Origin: SPCO01 sp964427285
Lineage (GTDB): Bacteria; Chloroflexota; Limnocylindria; Limnocylindrales; CSP1-4
Direction: 5' to 3'
DNA: 44,254 nucleotides
NCBI GenBank assembly: GCA_964427285.1
Contig: CAYRTS010000023.1
Span: 1-44,254, forward strand
Shown: positions 6,485 to 14,566 of the stretch, one piece after another
How the letters are laid out: the number at the start of each line of letters is the position of its first letter
How positions within the stretch are numbered: position 1 is the stretch's first letter
Translations under genes and position numbers: made by a program
Notes under the pieces: generated by a model
Databases searched by the model: none
Seen by the model: only the letters and a program-made list of their open reading frames with translations
Told to the model about the DNA's origin: nothing

Positions 6485-9433
6485 ATGCCCACCGAACGTC
6501 TGATGCTGCTCGACGGCAACGGGCTCATCTACCGCGGCTACTTCGCGTTGCCGCCCCTGACGACCTCTCGCGGTGAGCTTGTCAATGCCGTCTTCGGGTT
6601 CTGCAGCATCGTTCTGCGCGGCATCGCCGACCTCAAGCCGGACTACGTGGCCGTCGCCTTCGACCTCCCGGGCCCCACCTTCCGCCACGAGCAGTATGCG
6701 GAGTACAAGGCCACTCGCCAGCGGATGCCGGACGACCTGCGCGACCAGTTCCCCAAGGTGCGCGAGGTGGTCAAGGCGCTCCGGATCCCGGTCTACGAGC
6801 TCGCCGGCTACGAGGCCGACGATGTCATCGGCACGATCGTCGTGGATGCGGAACGGCGTGGCCTCGATACCACGATCGTGACCGGCGATCTCGACATGCT
6901 CCAGCTGGTGACCGATCACACGCGCCTGATGACGACCCGCTCCGGTGTCGAGAACACGATCGTGTACGACCCGGCTAGGATCGATGAGCGGTTCGAGCTG
7001 GTCCCCGGCCAGATGATCGACTACAAGGCGCTCAAGGGCGATCCGACCGACAACATCCCGGGCGTGCCCGGGGTGGGGGAGAAGACCGCCGCAAGGCTCA
7101 TCCGCGAGTTCGGCAGCCTGGACGCCCTCTATGACCGACTCGACGAGGTCAAGCCGGACAAGCTGCGCGACAAGCTCGACGAGCATCGCGAGCAGGTCTT
7201 CATGGGCCGTGGGCTGTCCACGATCGTCCGCGATCTACCGATCGAGTTCGACCTGGAGGCCGCCCGCCTGACCGATTACGACCGCGAGACGGTGATCCGG
7301 CTCTTCCGTGAATACGAGTTCCGCTCGCTGATTGAGCGCCTGCCGGCGATGACCGGCGAGTCGGCCGGTGACGCGGCCGAGGCCCTCCGGGGCGTGGCGA
7401 CCGGCGGTTCCGTGCCTGCGGCCCGGGTCGCGGGCTCGGCGCGGCCATCCGGCTGGGGTGCAGCCCCGGTCCGGCCGCCGTCCGAGGGCGGGGGTCTCCA
7501 GCTCTCGCTCGACTTCGATGCGGTTTCGGGTCCCGTCCCTGGGGAAGCGGATGGGGGGCGCAACGGCAATGGGCCGGTCCGGCCTTTGATTGAGGTCGGC
7601 GACCTGCCGGCCGCGCTGGCCGCGGCCATCGCGGATCCATCACGGATCGAGGTTCACGCGGGCGATCGGATCGCGGCGCTCGAACCGTGGCTGGCCGTCC
7701 AGCGCGCCGTCGGTGCCGGATTCGTGCAGGACGATCCGCGACCGCGTCGAGGCACGCCGCTCGCGCTTGCACTGGCGGGTACAGACGGTCGGACGATCGC
7801 GGTCGAGGGGGCCGCGGATGTCGCCCTCCTTCGAGGGTTGCTCGATCGTCTGCGCATCCCGGTGGTCGCCCACGAGGTCAAGCCACTCCTGGTCGCCCGC
7901 ATCGCCGACGATCCCGAGGCGGCCCCAACGCCCGTGGCCTTTGACACCCAGATCGCCGCCTACGTGCTCAATGCCTCGCTGCGCAGCCAGACCATCGCCG
8001 ACGTGGCGGCCGAGCAGCTCGATTTGATCCTGCCCCCGGTCGCCGAACTGGACGTTGCCGCGCGAGCCGGCGTCGAGGCCCTGGCCGCCATCGCGGTCCG
8101 CGAACCGCTCGAGCGTCGCCTCGCCGAGGAAGGCCTGGATCGGCTGTACGCGGAGATCGAGCTGCCCCTGATCGCCGTGCTGGCCCGGATGGAAGCCACG
8201 GGCGTCGCGCTGGATCGCGACGCGCTCCGGATGCTGGCTTCGGAATTCGGGGCCGAGATCGCCCGACTTGAGGCGGAGATCTACGTCGATGTCGGTCACC
8301 AGTTCAATCTCGGCAGCCCCAAGCAGCTCGAACAGATCCTGTTCTTCGAGCTGAACCTGCCCAAGGGCAAGCGCACCAAAACCGGCTATTCGACTGACGC
8401 TTCCGTCCTCGAGGACCTGCGCGCGGCGCACCCGATGATCGACAAGCTCCTTGAATGGCGGATCTACACCAAGCTGCGATCGACCTATGTGGAGGCGCTC
8501 CCGACCTTGATCGCGGACGACGGGCGGCTCCATACGACCTTTCACCAGGCCGTCGCGGCCACCGGCCGGCTTTCCTCATCCGACCCCAATCTCCAGAACA
8601 TCCCGATCCGGACGCCGCTGGGCCGGCGGATCCGGCGGGCGTTCGTCGCCGGAGCTTCAGATCTGACCCTCGTTGCCGCCGACTACAGCCAGATCGAATT
8701 GCGGATCCTTGCGCACGTCTCGGGCGACGAACACCTGCGTGACGCCTTTGCGCGCAAGGCGGATCTCCATCGCGAGACCGCCGCCCGCGTCCTCCACAAG
8801 GACCCGGCCGATGTCACCCTTGGTGAGCGTTCGATGGCCAAGATGGTCAACTTCGGGATCGCCTACGGGCTGAGCGACTTCGGGCTGTCGACGCGGGCCA
8901 ACATCTCGCGGGCCGAGGCGCAGGACTTCATCAACACCTACTTCGCGACCTATTCGGGAATCAGCTATTACATGCTCGCGATCAAGGAGCAGGCCCGGAG
9001 CCACGGCTATGTCACCACCTTGCTGGGGCGCAAGCGCCAGATCCCGGAGCTGGCCGCCCGGAACCCGACGCTTCGCGCGGCCGGCGAGCGGATGGCCATC
9101 AACATGCCGATCCAGGGCACGGCCGCCGACATCGTCAAGATCGCGATGATCCGGCTCGACGAGCGCCTGGAAGCCGGCGGCTTCCAGGCGCGACCGCTCC
9201 TCCAGGTCCACGACGAGTTGCTGCTCGAGGTGCCCCGCGACGAGGTGGACCGGCTCGTCCCGATCCTGCGCGAGACCATGGAGACGGCGCTGCCGCTGGA
9301 CGTGCCGTTGACCGTGGACATCAAGGTGGGCGACGACTGGGATTCGATGACCCCGCTGACGCGAGACGACGCGATCGCAGCCGAGGCCGACGAACTTCCG
9401 GACGAGACGCCCGTCGCGCCGATCGCTGGCTAG
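6485..9433 (+). CDS. polA: DNA polymerase I
   Basis: A 982-residue family A polymerase that fills gaps in excision repair and removes Okazaki primers. The 5'-3' exonuclease domain occupies about residues 1-290 (LLDGNGLIYRGYFAL, YEADDVIGT, DYKALKGDPTDNIPGVPG). A 70-residue Ala/Gly/Pro-rich linker follows. The 3'-5' exonuclease-like domain (about 365-570) keeps FDTQIAAYVLN, but I find no DxE metal pair at its start, so proofreading is probably lost, as in Taq-type enzymes. The polymerase domain has motif A AADYSQIELR (D733), motif B RSMAKMVNFGIAYG and motif C LQVHDELLLEV (D910). ATG 6485 directly gives the conserved N-terminus. The stop TAG is also the first half of the -10 box of mutM. Confidence 0.97.
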   Translation: MPTERLMLLDGNGLIYRGYFALPPLTTSRGELVNAVFGFCSIVLRGIADLKPDYVAVAFDLPGPTFRHEQYAEYKATRQRMPDDLRDQFPKVREVVKALRIPVYELAGYEADDVIGTIVVDAERRGLDTTIVTGDLDMLQLVTDHTRLMTTRSGVENTIVYDPARIDERFELVPGQMIDYKALKGDPTDNIPGVPGVGEKTAARLIREFGSLDALYDRLDEVKPDKLRDKLDEHREQVFMGRGLSTIVRDLPIEFDLEAARLTDYDRETVIRLFREYEFRSLIERLPAMTGESAGDAAEALRGVATGGSVPAARVAGSARPSGWGAAPVRPPSEGGGLQLSLDFDAVSGPVPGEADGGRNGNGPVRPLIEVGDLPAALAAAIADPSRIEVHAGDRIAALEPWLAVQRAVGAGFVQDDPRPRRGTPLALALAGTDGRTIAVEGAADVALLRGLLDRLRIPVVAHEVKPLLVARIADDPEAAPTPVAFDTQIAAYVLNASLRSQTIADVAAEQLDLILPPVAELDVAARAGVEALAAIAVREPLERRLAEEGLDRLYAEIELPLIAVLARMEATGVALDRDALRMLASEFGAEIARLEAEIYVDVGHQFNLGSPKQLEQILFFELNLPKGKRTKTGYSTDASVLEDLRAAHPMIDKLLEWRIYTKLRSTYVEALPTLIADDGRLHTTFHQAVAATGRLSSSDPNLQNIPIRTPLGRRIRRAFVAGASDLTLVAADYSQIELRILAHVSGDEHLRDAFARKADLHRETAARVLHKDPADVTLGERSMAKMVNFGIAYGLSDFGLSTRANISRAEAQDFINTYFATYSGISYYMLAIKEQARSHGYVTTLLGRKRQIPELAARNPTLRAAGERMAINMPIQGTAADIVKIAMIRLDERLEAGGFQARPLLQVHDELLLEVPRDEVDRLVPILRETMETALPLDVPLTVDIKVGDDWDSMTPLTRDDAIAAEADELPDETPVAPIAG

Positions 9434-9436
9434 ATT
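9431..9436 (+). promoter_or_regulatory. -10 box of mutM overlapping polA stop
   Basis: TAGATT begins with the polA stop codon and ends six bases before the GTG of mutM at 9443, the same spacing as at uvrA and uvrC. It would allow mutM to be transcribed as a leaderless message independently of polA. Confidence 0.45.
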
Positions 9437-9442
9437 CGTCCC

Positions 9443-10555
9443 GTGCCTGAGCTTCCCGAGGTCGAGACTGTCGCGCGCGATCTGCGGCCGCTGATCGTCG
9501 GCGCCACGATCGTGGGCGCGCGATGCTGGTGGGCCCGGACCCTTCGGTCGCGCGACCCTGCGGCGTTCGCCTCCGACGTCGCGGGACGGCGGGTCGAGGC
9601 GGTTGGCCGGCGGGCGAAGCTGGTGGTGGTCGAGCTGTCCGGAGGCGTGTCCCTCACGATCCACCTCAAGATGACCGGGCAGCTTTTCGTGGTCCCGGCC
9701 GAGACGCCAATCGATCCGTACGTCCGGCTGGTGCTGGAGCTTGCCGATGGCCGCGAGATCCGATTTCGCGACATCCGCAAGTTCGGCAAGGTCGGGCTTT
9801 ACGGGCGCGATCCCATCACGAGGGAACTCGTCACGGAGCCGGGCGGGTCGGCGGTCTTTGCCGGGATCGGCCCCGAACCGCTTGATCCAGCCTTCACCCT
9901 GCGGGTGTTTCGGCAGCGGTTGCGACCGCGCAAGGGTCGGCTCAAGCCGCTCCTGCTCGATCAGTGGTTCGTGGCCGGAATCGGGAACATCTACGCGGAC
10001 GAGGCACTGTGGGCCGCCCGACTTCACCCGCTCCGGAGCGCGGGCACGCTGCGTCCGTCCGACGAACGACGCCTCTACCAGACCATCCGCTCCATCCTGG
10101 CCGAAGCCATCGAGCGGCGCGGCAGCTCGATCGACGACTACACCGCGCCCGATGGCGACGGCTCCATGCAGGAGCGCCTGCAGGTCTACCAGCGGACCGG
10201 GGAGCCGTGTCCGCACTGCGGACGGCCGATCAAGCGGATCGTGATTGGCGCACGCTCGACCCATTTCTGCTCGTGGTGCCAGCGGTTGCCTGCCGCGGAT
10301 CGGAAGAGCGCAGCCGCGATCCTGCGGGGAATGACTGGCGGCGTGCGCCGGGCCGGGCGGCGCTGGACGGAGATCGACGGTGACGGCGTCCTGGGTGTGA
10401 CCGCGGCCGAGGCCGCCCGGACCGCCAATCGCGCCCGCTCCGAGCGCACCAAGCGTGCCGCGGTCACTCGACGGGCGGCTGCGCGGGCGTCGGTCGGCGG
10501 TGCGCCAGCGGGCCCCGTGCTCGTCCCCGCTGTCCAGGGATGGGACGAACCATGA
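9443..10555 (+). CDS. mutM: Formamidopyrimidine-DNA glycosylase, with C-terminal extension
   Basis: A base-excision glycosylase/AP lyase for 8-oxoguanine and ring-opened purines. The mature N-terminus PELPEVE supplies the catalytic proline and glutamate, and K59 matches the conserved lysine of the family. Near residues 250-280 the C-terminal zinc finger is complete: CPHCGRPIKRIVIG followed by HFCSWCQR. At 370 residues it is about 90 longer than usual; the extra tail after the zinc finger is rich in Arg and Ala, is probably disordered and may bind DNA non-specifically. GTG 9443 is the only start giving MPELPEVE. The stop overlaps the ABC-F start by four bases (ATGA at 10552). Confidence 0.96.
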   Translation: MPELPEVETVARDLRPLIVGATIVGARCWWARTLRSRDPAAFASDVAGRRVEAVGRRAKLVVVELSGGVSLTIHLKMTGQLFVVPAETPIDPYVRLVLELADGREIRFRDIRKFGKVGLYGRDPITRELVTEPGGSAVFAGIGPEPLDPAFTLRVFRQRLRPRKGRLKPLLLDQWFVAGIGNIYADEALWAARLHPLRSAGTLRPSDERRLYQTIRSILAEAIERRGSSIDDYTAPDGDGSMQERLQVYQRTGEPCPHCGRPIKRIVIGARSTHFCSWCQRLPAADRKSAAAILRGMTGGVRRAGRRWTEIDGDGVLGVTAAEAARTANRARSERTKRAAVTRRAAARASVGGAPAGPVLVPAVQGWDEP

Positions 10556-12600
10556 GCATTCTTCGGCTCACCGGGGTCTCCCGCGAGGTCGGCACGTTTG
10601 TCATTCTCGACTCGATCGATGCCTCGATCGCGCTTGGGGATCGGATCGGCCTCGTGGGCCCCAACGGGGCAGGCAAGACCACATTGCTGCGCCTGGCAGC
10701 CGGCCGCGATGAGCCAGACCGCGGCGAGGTCCACCGAAAGCGCGGATTGACCATCGGCCTGCTCGCCCAGGAGGCGCACTTCGATGCGGCGTTCATGGCC
10801 TCCACCGACCTGCGCCAGGCGGTTCGGACCGGCGCGGCGCACCTCGAGCGGATGGCGGAACGCCTGGCCGTCATGGAGCGCGATGGCCGGGTGACCGAAC
10901 CGGGGTACGCCGAGCTCGTTCACGAATACGAGGTTCTCGGCGGGTACACGCTGGACCAGCGCGTCGACACGGCGCTGAGCGGTCTGGGCTTCGCCCGGGC
11001 CGAGTGGACCAAGCCACCGACGGCACTGTCGGGCGGCGAGCAAACACGCGCCTCGCTGGCTCGGCTGGTGATCGCGGACCCGGATCTGCTGATGCTCGAT
11101 GAGCCAACGAACCACCTGGACCTCAACGCCCTCGAATGGCTGGAGGAGCACCTGCGAAGACGAAGCGGGTCGCTCCTCGTCGCCTCGCACGACCGGGCGT
11201 TCCTCGATGCCACCGTGACTCGCGTCTGGGAACTGCGTGACCGCCGCCTGACCGCCTTTCGCGGCGACTATGGCGCGTATCACCGCCAGCGCACCGAACG
11301 CGATGCCCGCATGGTCAAGGACGTCGAGACGCAGGCTGAATCGATCGCGCGTGAACGCGAGCTCGTCCAGCGCTACCGAAGCCACCGAAAGTTCAACAAG
11401 ATGCATGAGCACGAGGCACGCCTCGAGCGGCTCGAATCCGAGCGCCGCGACACCCCCAGGCCAGGTCGCCGGCTGGCGATCCCCGCGGCCGCGCTGGCAG
11501 GCACCGGGCCGTCACGGTCCGGGGAGATTGCGCTTCGCGTGGATCATCTTGCCGTCGGCTACTTGCCCGGCCGTGGGGCCGTCAATGACGATGGCTCGCT
11601 CGCCACGCAGCGGCACCTGGTCGCACGGGCGCCGTTCATTGCCGCGCAGCGGGGGGAGCGGATCGGGATCGTAGGGCCAAACGGGGCCGGCAAGACGACC
11701 CTTCTTCGGACCATCGCAGGCGATCTCCCACCGCTCGACGGGGCGATCGTCTTCGGGCATGCCGTCCAGATCGGCTATCTCGCCCAGTTGCGCGACGCCG
11801 CGATCCCCGGCACGACCGTCCTGGACGCTCTGCTCGAGGCCATCCCGGTGACCCCCGGCGAGGCGCGCGCCTACCTCGCCCGGTTCCTGTTCCGGGGCGA
11901 GGACGCCTTCAAGGAGGTTCGCTCGCTGTCCGGCGGCGAGCGGTCGCGACTGGAGTTGGCGCTGCTCGGCGTCATGCCGGCAAATCTCCTGCTGCTCGAC
12001 GAGCCCACCAACCACCTGGACATCCCGGCTCGCGAGGCGATCGAGGCGTTCATGGCCACCTCGCCCGCGACCCTGCTGATCGTCTCGCACGACCGACGCC
12101 TGCTGGAGACCGTGTGCGAGAAGCTGTGGGTGGTCGACGAGGGGTCGGCGGTCGCATTCGATGGCGGCTACCGGGCTTGGCGAGTGGCAGTGGCCGCGGG
12201 CTGGACGGTGGCGGGCGCGCTCGAGATCGAGGCGGCTCGACTGCGTGGTGGGAGTCGCCGCGGCCCGGTTGCGGCCAGCGCCACCACAGCTGCCCCGTCG
12301 CCGGCATCGGCCGGTTCGACCGGGTCGGCCGGCTCCGACGGGTCCGGCGCACCCCCGAGATCGCGCACGAAGCGGGAGAAGCTATCCAAGGATGCGTACC
12401 GAAAGCAGAAGGCGGCCGTGGAGTCGGACCTGACCCGGCTCAACCTGCGCAAGAACCACCTGGAGCTGGCGATGACCGATCCCGCGGTGGCCGCGAACTT
12501 CGTGGAGATGCGCCGGGTGACAAGCGAGCTGGCCGATATCGAGGTCGCGCTCGCCACCGCCGAGGACGTCTGGCTGTCGGTCGAGGAGCGAGCACCGTGA
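10552..12600 (+). CDS. ABC-F family ATPase (Uup/YdiF type)
   Basis: A 682-residue soluble protein with two ABC ATPase domains and no membrane segments, of the ABC-F class that acts on ribosomes (translation factors, antibiotic resistance). Both cassettes are intact: Walker A GPNGAGKTTLL twice, signatures LSGGEQTR and LSGGERSR, and Walker B LLMLDEPTNHLD and LLLLDEPTNHLD. The linker between the domains (about 240-310) is long, charged and basic, as in the P-site-tRNA interaction motif. A Ser/Ala/Gly-rich hinge near 570-605 precedes a C-terminal coiled coil starting at KREKLSKDAYRKQK, resembling the Uup/YdiF tail. ATG 10552 overlaps the mutM stop; an ATG four codons earlier is possible. The coaE start overlaps its end. 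Confidence 0.93.
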   Translation: MSILRLTGVSREVGTFVILDSIDASIALGDRIGLVGPNGAGKTTLLRLAAGRDEPDRGEVHRKRGLTIGLLAQEAHFDAAFMASTDLRQAVRTGAAHLERMAERLAVMERDGRVTEPGYAELVHEYEVLGGYTLDQRVDTALSGLGFARAEWTKPPTALSGGEQTRASLARLVIADPDLLMLDEPTNHLDLNALEWLEEHLRRRSGSLLVASHDRAFLDATVTRVWELRDRRLTAFRGDYGAYHRQRTERDARMVKDVETQAESIARERELVQRYRSHRKFNKMHEHEARLERLESERRDTPRPGRRLAIPAAALAGTGPSRSGEIALRVDHLAVGYLPGRGAVNDDGSLATQRHLVARAPFIAAQRGERIGIVGPNGAGKTTLLRTIAGDLPPLDGAIVFGHAVQIGYLAQLRDAAIPGTTVLDALLEAIPVTPGEARAYLARFLFRGEDAFKEVRSLSGGERSRLELALLGVMPANLLLLDEPTNHLDIPAREAIEAFMATSPATLLIVSHDRRLLETVCEKLWVVDEGSAVAFDGGYRAWRVAVAAGWTVAGALEIEAARLRGGSRRGPVAASATTAAPSPASAGSTGSAGSDGSGAPPRSRTKREKLSKDAYRKQKAAVESDLTRLNLRKNHLELAMTDPAVAANFVEMRRVTSELADIEVALATAEDVWLSVEERAP

Positions 12601-13313
12601 CTGGCCGCGAGGTCGCGCTCGCCAGGAGTGGGGCCGAGGCGATTGCTGGTGGTTCGGCTGCGCGCTCGGGCCAGCGCGCCGTCCGCATCGGGCTGACCGG
12701 GCCGATCGGTTGTGGCAAGTCGACGATTGCCGGCTGGCTAGGGGAACGCCCGGGCGTGGTCGTGATCGACGCCGATCAGGTGGCCCGCACCGTGCTCGAC
12801 CCGGGCGAGCCGGGGCTCCAGACGGTTGTGGCGCGCTTTGGTGCCGAGCTCATCGGGCCCGGCGACGTCCTGGACCGCGCCGCGCTCGGTCGAATCGTGT
12901 TCGCCGACCCAGGGGCGCTGCGCGATCTCGAAGCGATCGTCCATCCGGCGGTCCGGCCGCGGATCATGGCGGCCATCGCCGAAGCCGATGCCGACGGTGC
13001 AACCGTCGTCATCATCGAGGCGATCAAGCTTGTTGAAGGAGGCCTGGCCGCCGAGTGCGATGAAGTCTGGCTGGTCACCTGCGATCCGACCGCGCAGCGT
13101 GCCAGGCTCATCGCCCGCGGCGCGACCTCGGAGGACGCCAACCAGCGGATCGCCGCCCAGGGCGACACGGCGGGCCGCATCAGGCCGGCGGCCACCCTGG
13201 TAATTGACACCTCGGGAGACGCCTCCGAGACGCGGCGACGCACCGAGGCCGCACTAGATCGGGTGCGTGCCCGGTTCACGCGCACTCGGAATACAGGTAT
13301 ACAGGAAGCATGA
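12597..13313 (+). CDS. coaE: Dephospho-CoA kinase
   Basis: A 238-residue P-loop kinase catalysing the last step of coenzyme A synthesis, ATP-dependent phosphorylation of the ribose 3'-hydroxyl of dephospho-CoA. Visible motifs are the P-loop GLTGPIGCGKST (K41), the acceptor-site VIDADQVAR, the LEAIVHPAVRPRI segment and a lid region with ARLIARG. A 28-residue polar N-terminal extension precedes the P-loop domain when GTG 12597 is used; that GTG overlaps the ABC-F stop, which favours it. The C-terminus is Arg-rich. Its last codons form the AT-richer promoter and operator-like segment of the vapBC pair, and its stop overlaps the vapB ATG by four bases. Confidence 0.93.
   Translation: MTGREVALARSGAEAIAGGSAARSGQRAVRIGLTGPIGCGKSTIAGWLGERPGVVVIDADQVARTVLDPGEPGLQTVVARFGAELIGPGDVLDRAALGRIVFADPGALRDLEAIVHPAVRPRIMAAIAEADADGATVVIIEAIKLVEGGLAAECDEVWLVTCDPTAQRARLIARGATSEDANQRIAAQGDTAGRIRPAATLVIDTSGDASETRRRTEAALDRVRARFTRTRNTGIQEA
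13291..13306 (+). promoter_or_regulatory. Direct repeat and -10-like box at vapBC start
   Basis: ATACAGGT and ATACAGGA stand head to tail at 13291-13306 inside the end of coaE, and TATACA at 13298-13303 ends six bases before the vapB ATG. The local AT content is higher than the surroundings. This could be a promoter and an antitoxin operator, since VapBC pairs usually autoregulate. Confidence 0.4.
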
Positions 13314-13582
13314 AAGCCACCATCGACATCCCGGACGCAATCTACCGCCAGGTCAAGGCTCGTTCGGCGCTCGGCGGCCGGTCCGTGCGTGACGTGACCA
13401 TCGGGCTGTACCGCCGATGGCTCGCGGAGACACCAGCAGCGGAGCAGGCGTCGAGCGGCGAGACCTCAACCAACGCGGCGGCCACATGGCTGGCAAGTTG
13501 GGACGCGCTCGGCGCCGAGGTCTCGAGCGCGGCCGTCGACGCGCCTACGACGAGGGAGATCCTGCTGACGGACCGTCGCTGA
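13310..13582 (+). CDS. vapB: VapB-type antitoxin
   Basis: A 90-residue protein beginning MKATIDIPDAIYRQVKARSA, the strand-helix start typical of ribbon-helix-helix antitoxins, followed by GGRSVRDVTIGLYRRWL as the second helix. The rest is Ala/Ser/Thr-rich and would be the flexible toxin-binding tail. It overlaps the coaE stop by four bases and is followed with zero spacing by a PIN-domain gene, which supports the pairing. By family knowledge it neutralises the toxin and represses its own promoter. Confidence 0.75.
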   Translation: MKATIDIPDAIYRQVKARSALGGRSVRDVTIGLYRRWLAETPAAEQASSGETSTNAAATWLASWDALGAEVSSAAVDAPTTREILLTDRR

Positions 13583-14011
13583 ATGGTCACCGTGGACGCA
13601 TCGGTCCTCGTGGCCGCCGGCGCCCGCGACGATCCATTCGGACCTGCGTCGCTGGCCTTCCTCGAGGCGGTAGTGCGAGCTGGTCATCCAATCCACCAGC
13701 CGACGCTGACGCTCGTCGAGGTTTCTGCCGCGATCGCCCGAAGGACGGGTGATGCCGCCCTTGCGCGCGAAGCAGGATTCCGGCTCCTCGCGATGCCTGG
13801 GCTTGTTCTTCACCCGCTGGACCTGGAGTTGGCGGCGGACGCCGCAGCCATCGCCGGCCGGACGAGACTTCGTGGCGCCGATGCGATCTACGCTGCCGTC
13901 GCGCTACGCCACGGTGTGGCCCTCGTGACAGTGGATGACGAGCTGCTCAGTCGAACTCCACCGGGGATCGTCGCGCTCTCCCCCTCCGACTGGCTGACCC
14001 GGCACGGCTGA
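13583..14011 (+). CDS. vapC: VapC-type PIN-domain ribonuclease toxin
   Basis: A 142-residue PIN-domain protein. The four acidic metal-binding residues expected for a VapC RNase are present: D5 in VTVDASVLV, E46 in TLVEVSAAI, D100 in LRGADAIYAAVA and D118/D119 in LVTVDDELL. The length is normal. ATG 13583 follows directly after the vapB stop, so the two are surely co-translated. Targets of VapC enzymes are usually tRNAs or the sarcin-ricin loop of 23S rRNA; the target here is unknown. Immediately downstream begins the 15-bp repeat region. Confidence 0.85.
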   Translation: MVTVDASVLVAAGARDDPFGPASLAFLEAVVRAGHPIHQPTLTLVEVSAAIARRTGDAALAREAGFRLLAMPGLVLHPLDLELAADAAAIAGRTRLRGADAIYAAVALRHGVALVTVDDELLSRTPPGIVALSPSDWLTRHG

Positions 14012-14037
14012 CCCGGCCCGGTAGGCCCGCCCCGGGA

Positions 14038-14397
14038 GACCCGCGGCGCGTGCCCTTCGCGCGGTGCCCTCCCCAGGGGCGCCACCGTGCACAGATTGCC
14101 CGTGCACAGATTGCCCGTGCACAGATTGCCCGTGCACAGATTGCCCGTGCNNNNNNNNNNNNNNNNNNNNNNNNNNNNNNNNNNNNNNNNNNNNNNNNNN
14201 NNNNNNNNNNNNNNNNNNNNNNNNNNNNNNNNNNNNNNNNNNNNNNNNNNTTGCCCGTGCACAGATTGCCCGTGCACAGATTGCCCGTGCACAGATTGCC
14301 CGTGCGAGGCGCACCAGGTAGACCCGCGGCGCGTGCCCTTCGCGCGGTGCCCTCCCCAGGGGCGCCACCGTGCACAGATTGCCCGTGCGAGGCGCAA
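14038..14397. repeat. Two repeat cassettes built around a 15-bp tandem repeat
   Basis: The 15-bp unit GTGCACAGATTGCCC occurs four times in tandem at 14087-14146, at least three more times at 14257-14301 after the assembly gap, and once at 14370-14384. A 68-bp block (14038-14105) that leads into the array recurs identically at 14321-14388, and the tail GTGCGAGGCGCA follows the last unit in both cassettes (14302 and 14385). So two cassettes share head, 15-bp core and tail and differ only in core copy number (seven or more versus one). The unit is a multiple of three, leaving most frames open, but there is no start or codon bias to support a protein. Confidence 0.9.
14151..14250. other. Assembly gap (100 N) inside tandem repeat
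   Basis: Exactly 100 N interrupt the 15-bp array, with the array present on both sides. This is a placeholder of unknown true length; copy number of the repeat cannot be known from this assembly. Confidence 0.99.
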
Positions 14398-14416
14398 ATC
14401 GAACATTGTCGCGCAT

Positions 14417-14441
14417 GCGGCGCCCTCCCCGAGGGCGCCGC
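14417..14441. terminator. Strong GC hairpin between repeat array and uvrB
   Basis: An 11-bp perfect stem (14417-14427 with 14431-14441) closes a CCC loop. The repeat cassettes contain a weaker version of the same hairpin at about 14063-14083 and 14346-14366. It could terminate vapBC transcription or be a remnant of a third cassette; there is no T-run. Confidence 0.5.
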
Positions 14442-14522
14442 GCGAAGGCGCTGGACTGGGACAGGGGAACCGCAGATGAAGCGGGAACCGGAACCGCCAC
14501 CTGCACGCCCGTTCGTTACCAA

Positions 14523-14534
14523 GAACACCTGTTC
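14523..14534 (+). promoter_or_regulatory. LexA/SOS-type box of uvrB
   Basis: GAACACCTGTTC matches the GAAC-N4-GTTC operator of LexA in Gram-positive and actinobacterial lineages. The identical 12-mer lies at 17932-17943 before uvrA. It ends 18 bases before the -10 candidate TACACT (14553-14558), thus covering the -35 position. Confidence 0.8.
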
Positions 14535-14552
14535 GGTTCGTGCGTGACTTGA

Positions 14553-14558
14553 TACACT
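14553..14558 (+). promoter_or_regulatory. -10 box of uvrB
   Basis: TACACT ends eight bases before ATG 14567. A GAGGAG ribosome-binding sequence lies in between, so either the start point is unusually close or another -10 is used; repression by the LexA box just upstream is expected. Confidence 0.5.
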
Positions 14559-14566
14559 GAGGAGCC

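Noticed and set aside
5615..7186. Long minus-strand frame across the anti-sigma and polA start
   Set aside because: His/Arg/Gln-rich shadow of two well-supported plus-strand genes.
12114..12596. An N-terminal extension of coaE inside the ABC-F gene
   Set aside because: The in-frame upstream part is a shadow of the ABC-F sequence; GTG 12597 overlaps the ABC-F stop and gives a normal coaE.
14087..14384. 15-bp repeats as a CRISPR array or origin iterons
   Set aside because: Units are directly abutting with no spacers, no cas genes are near, and there is no dnaA box or replication gene.
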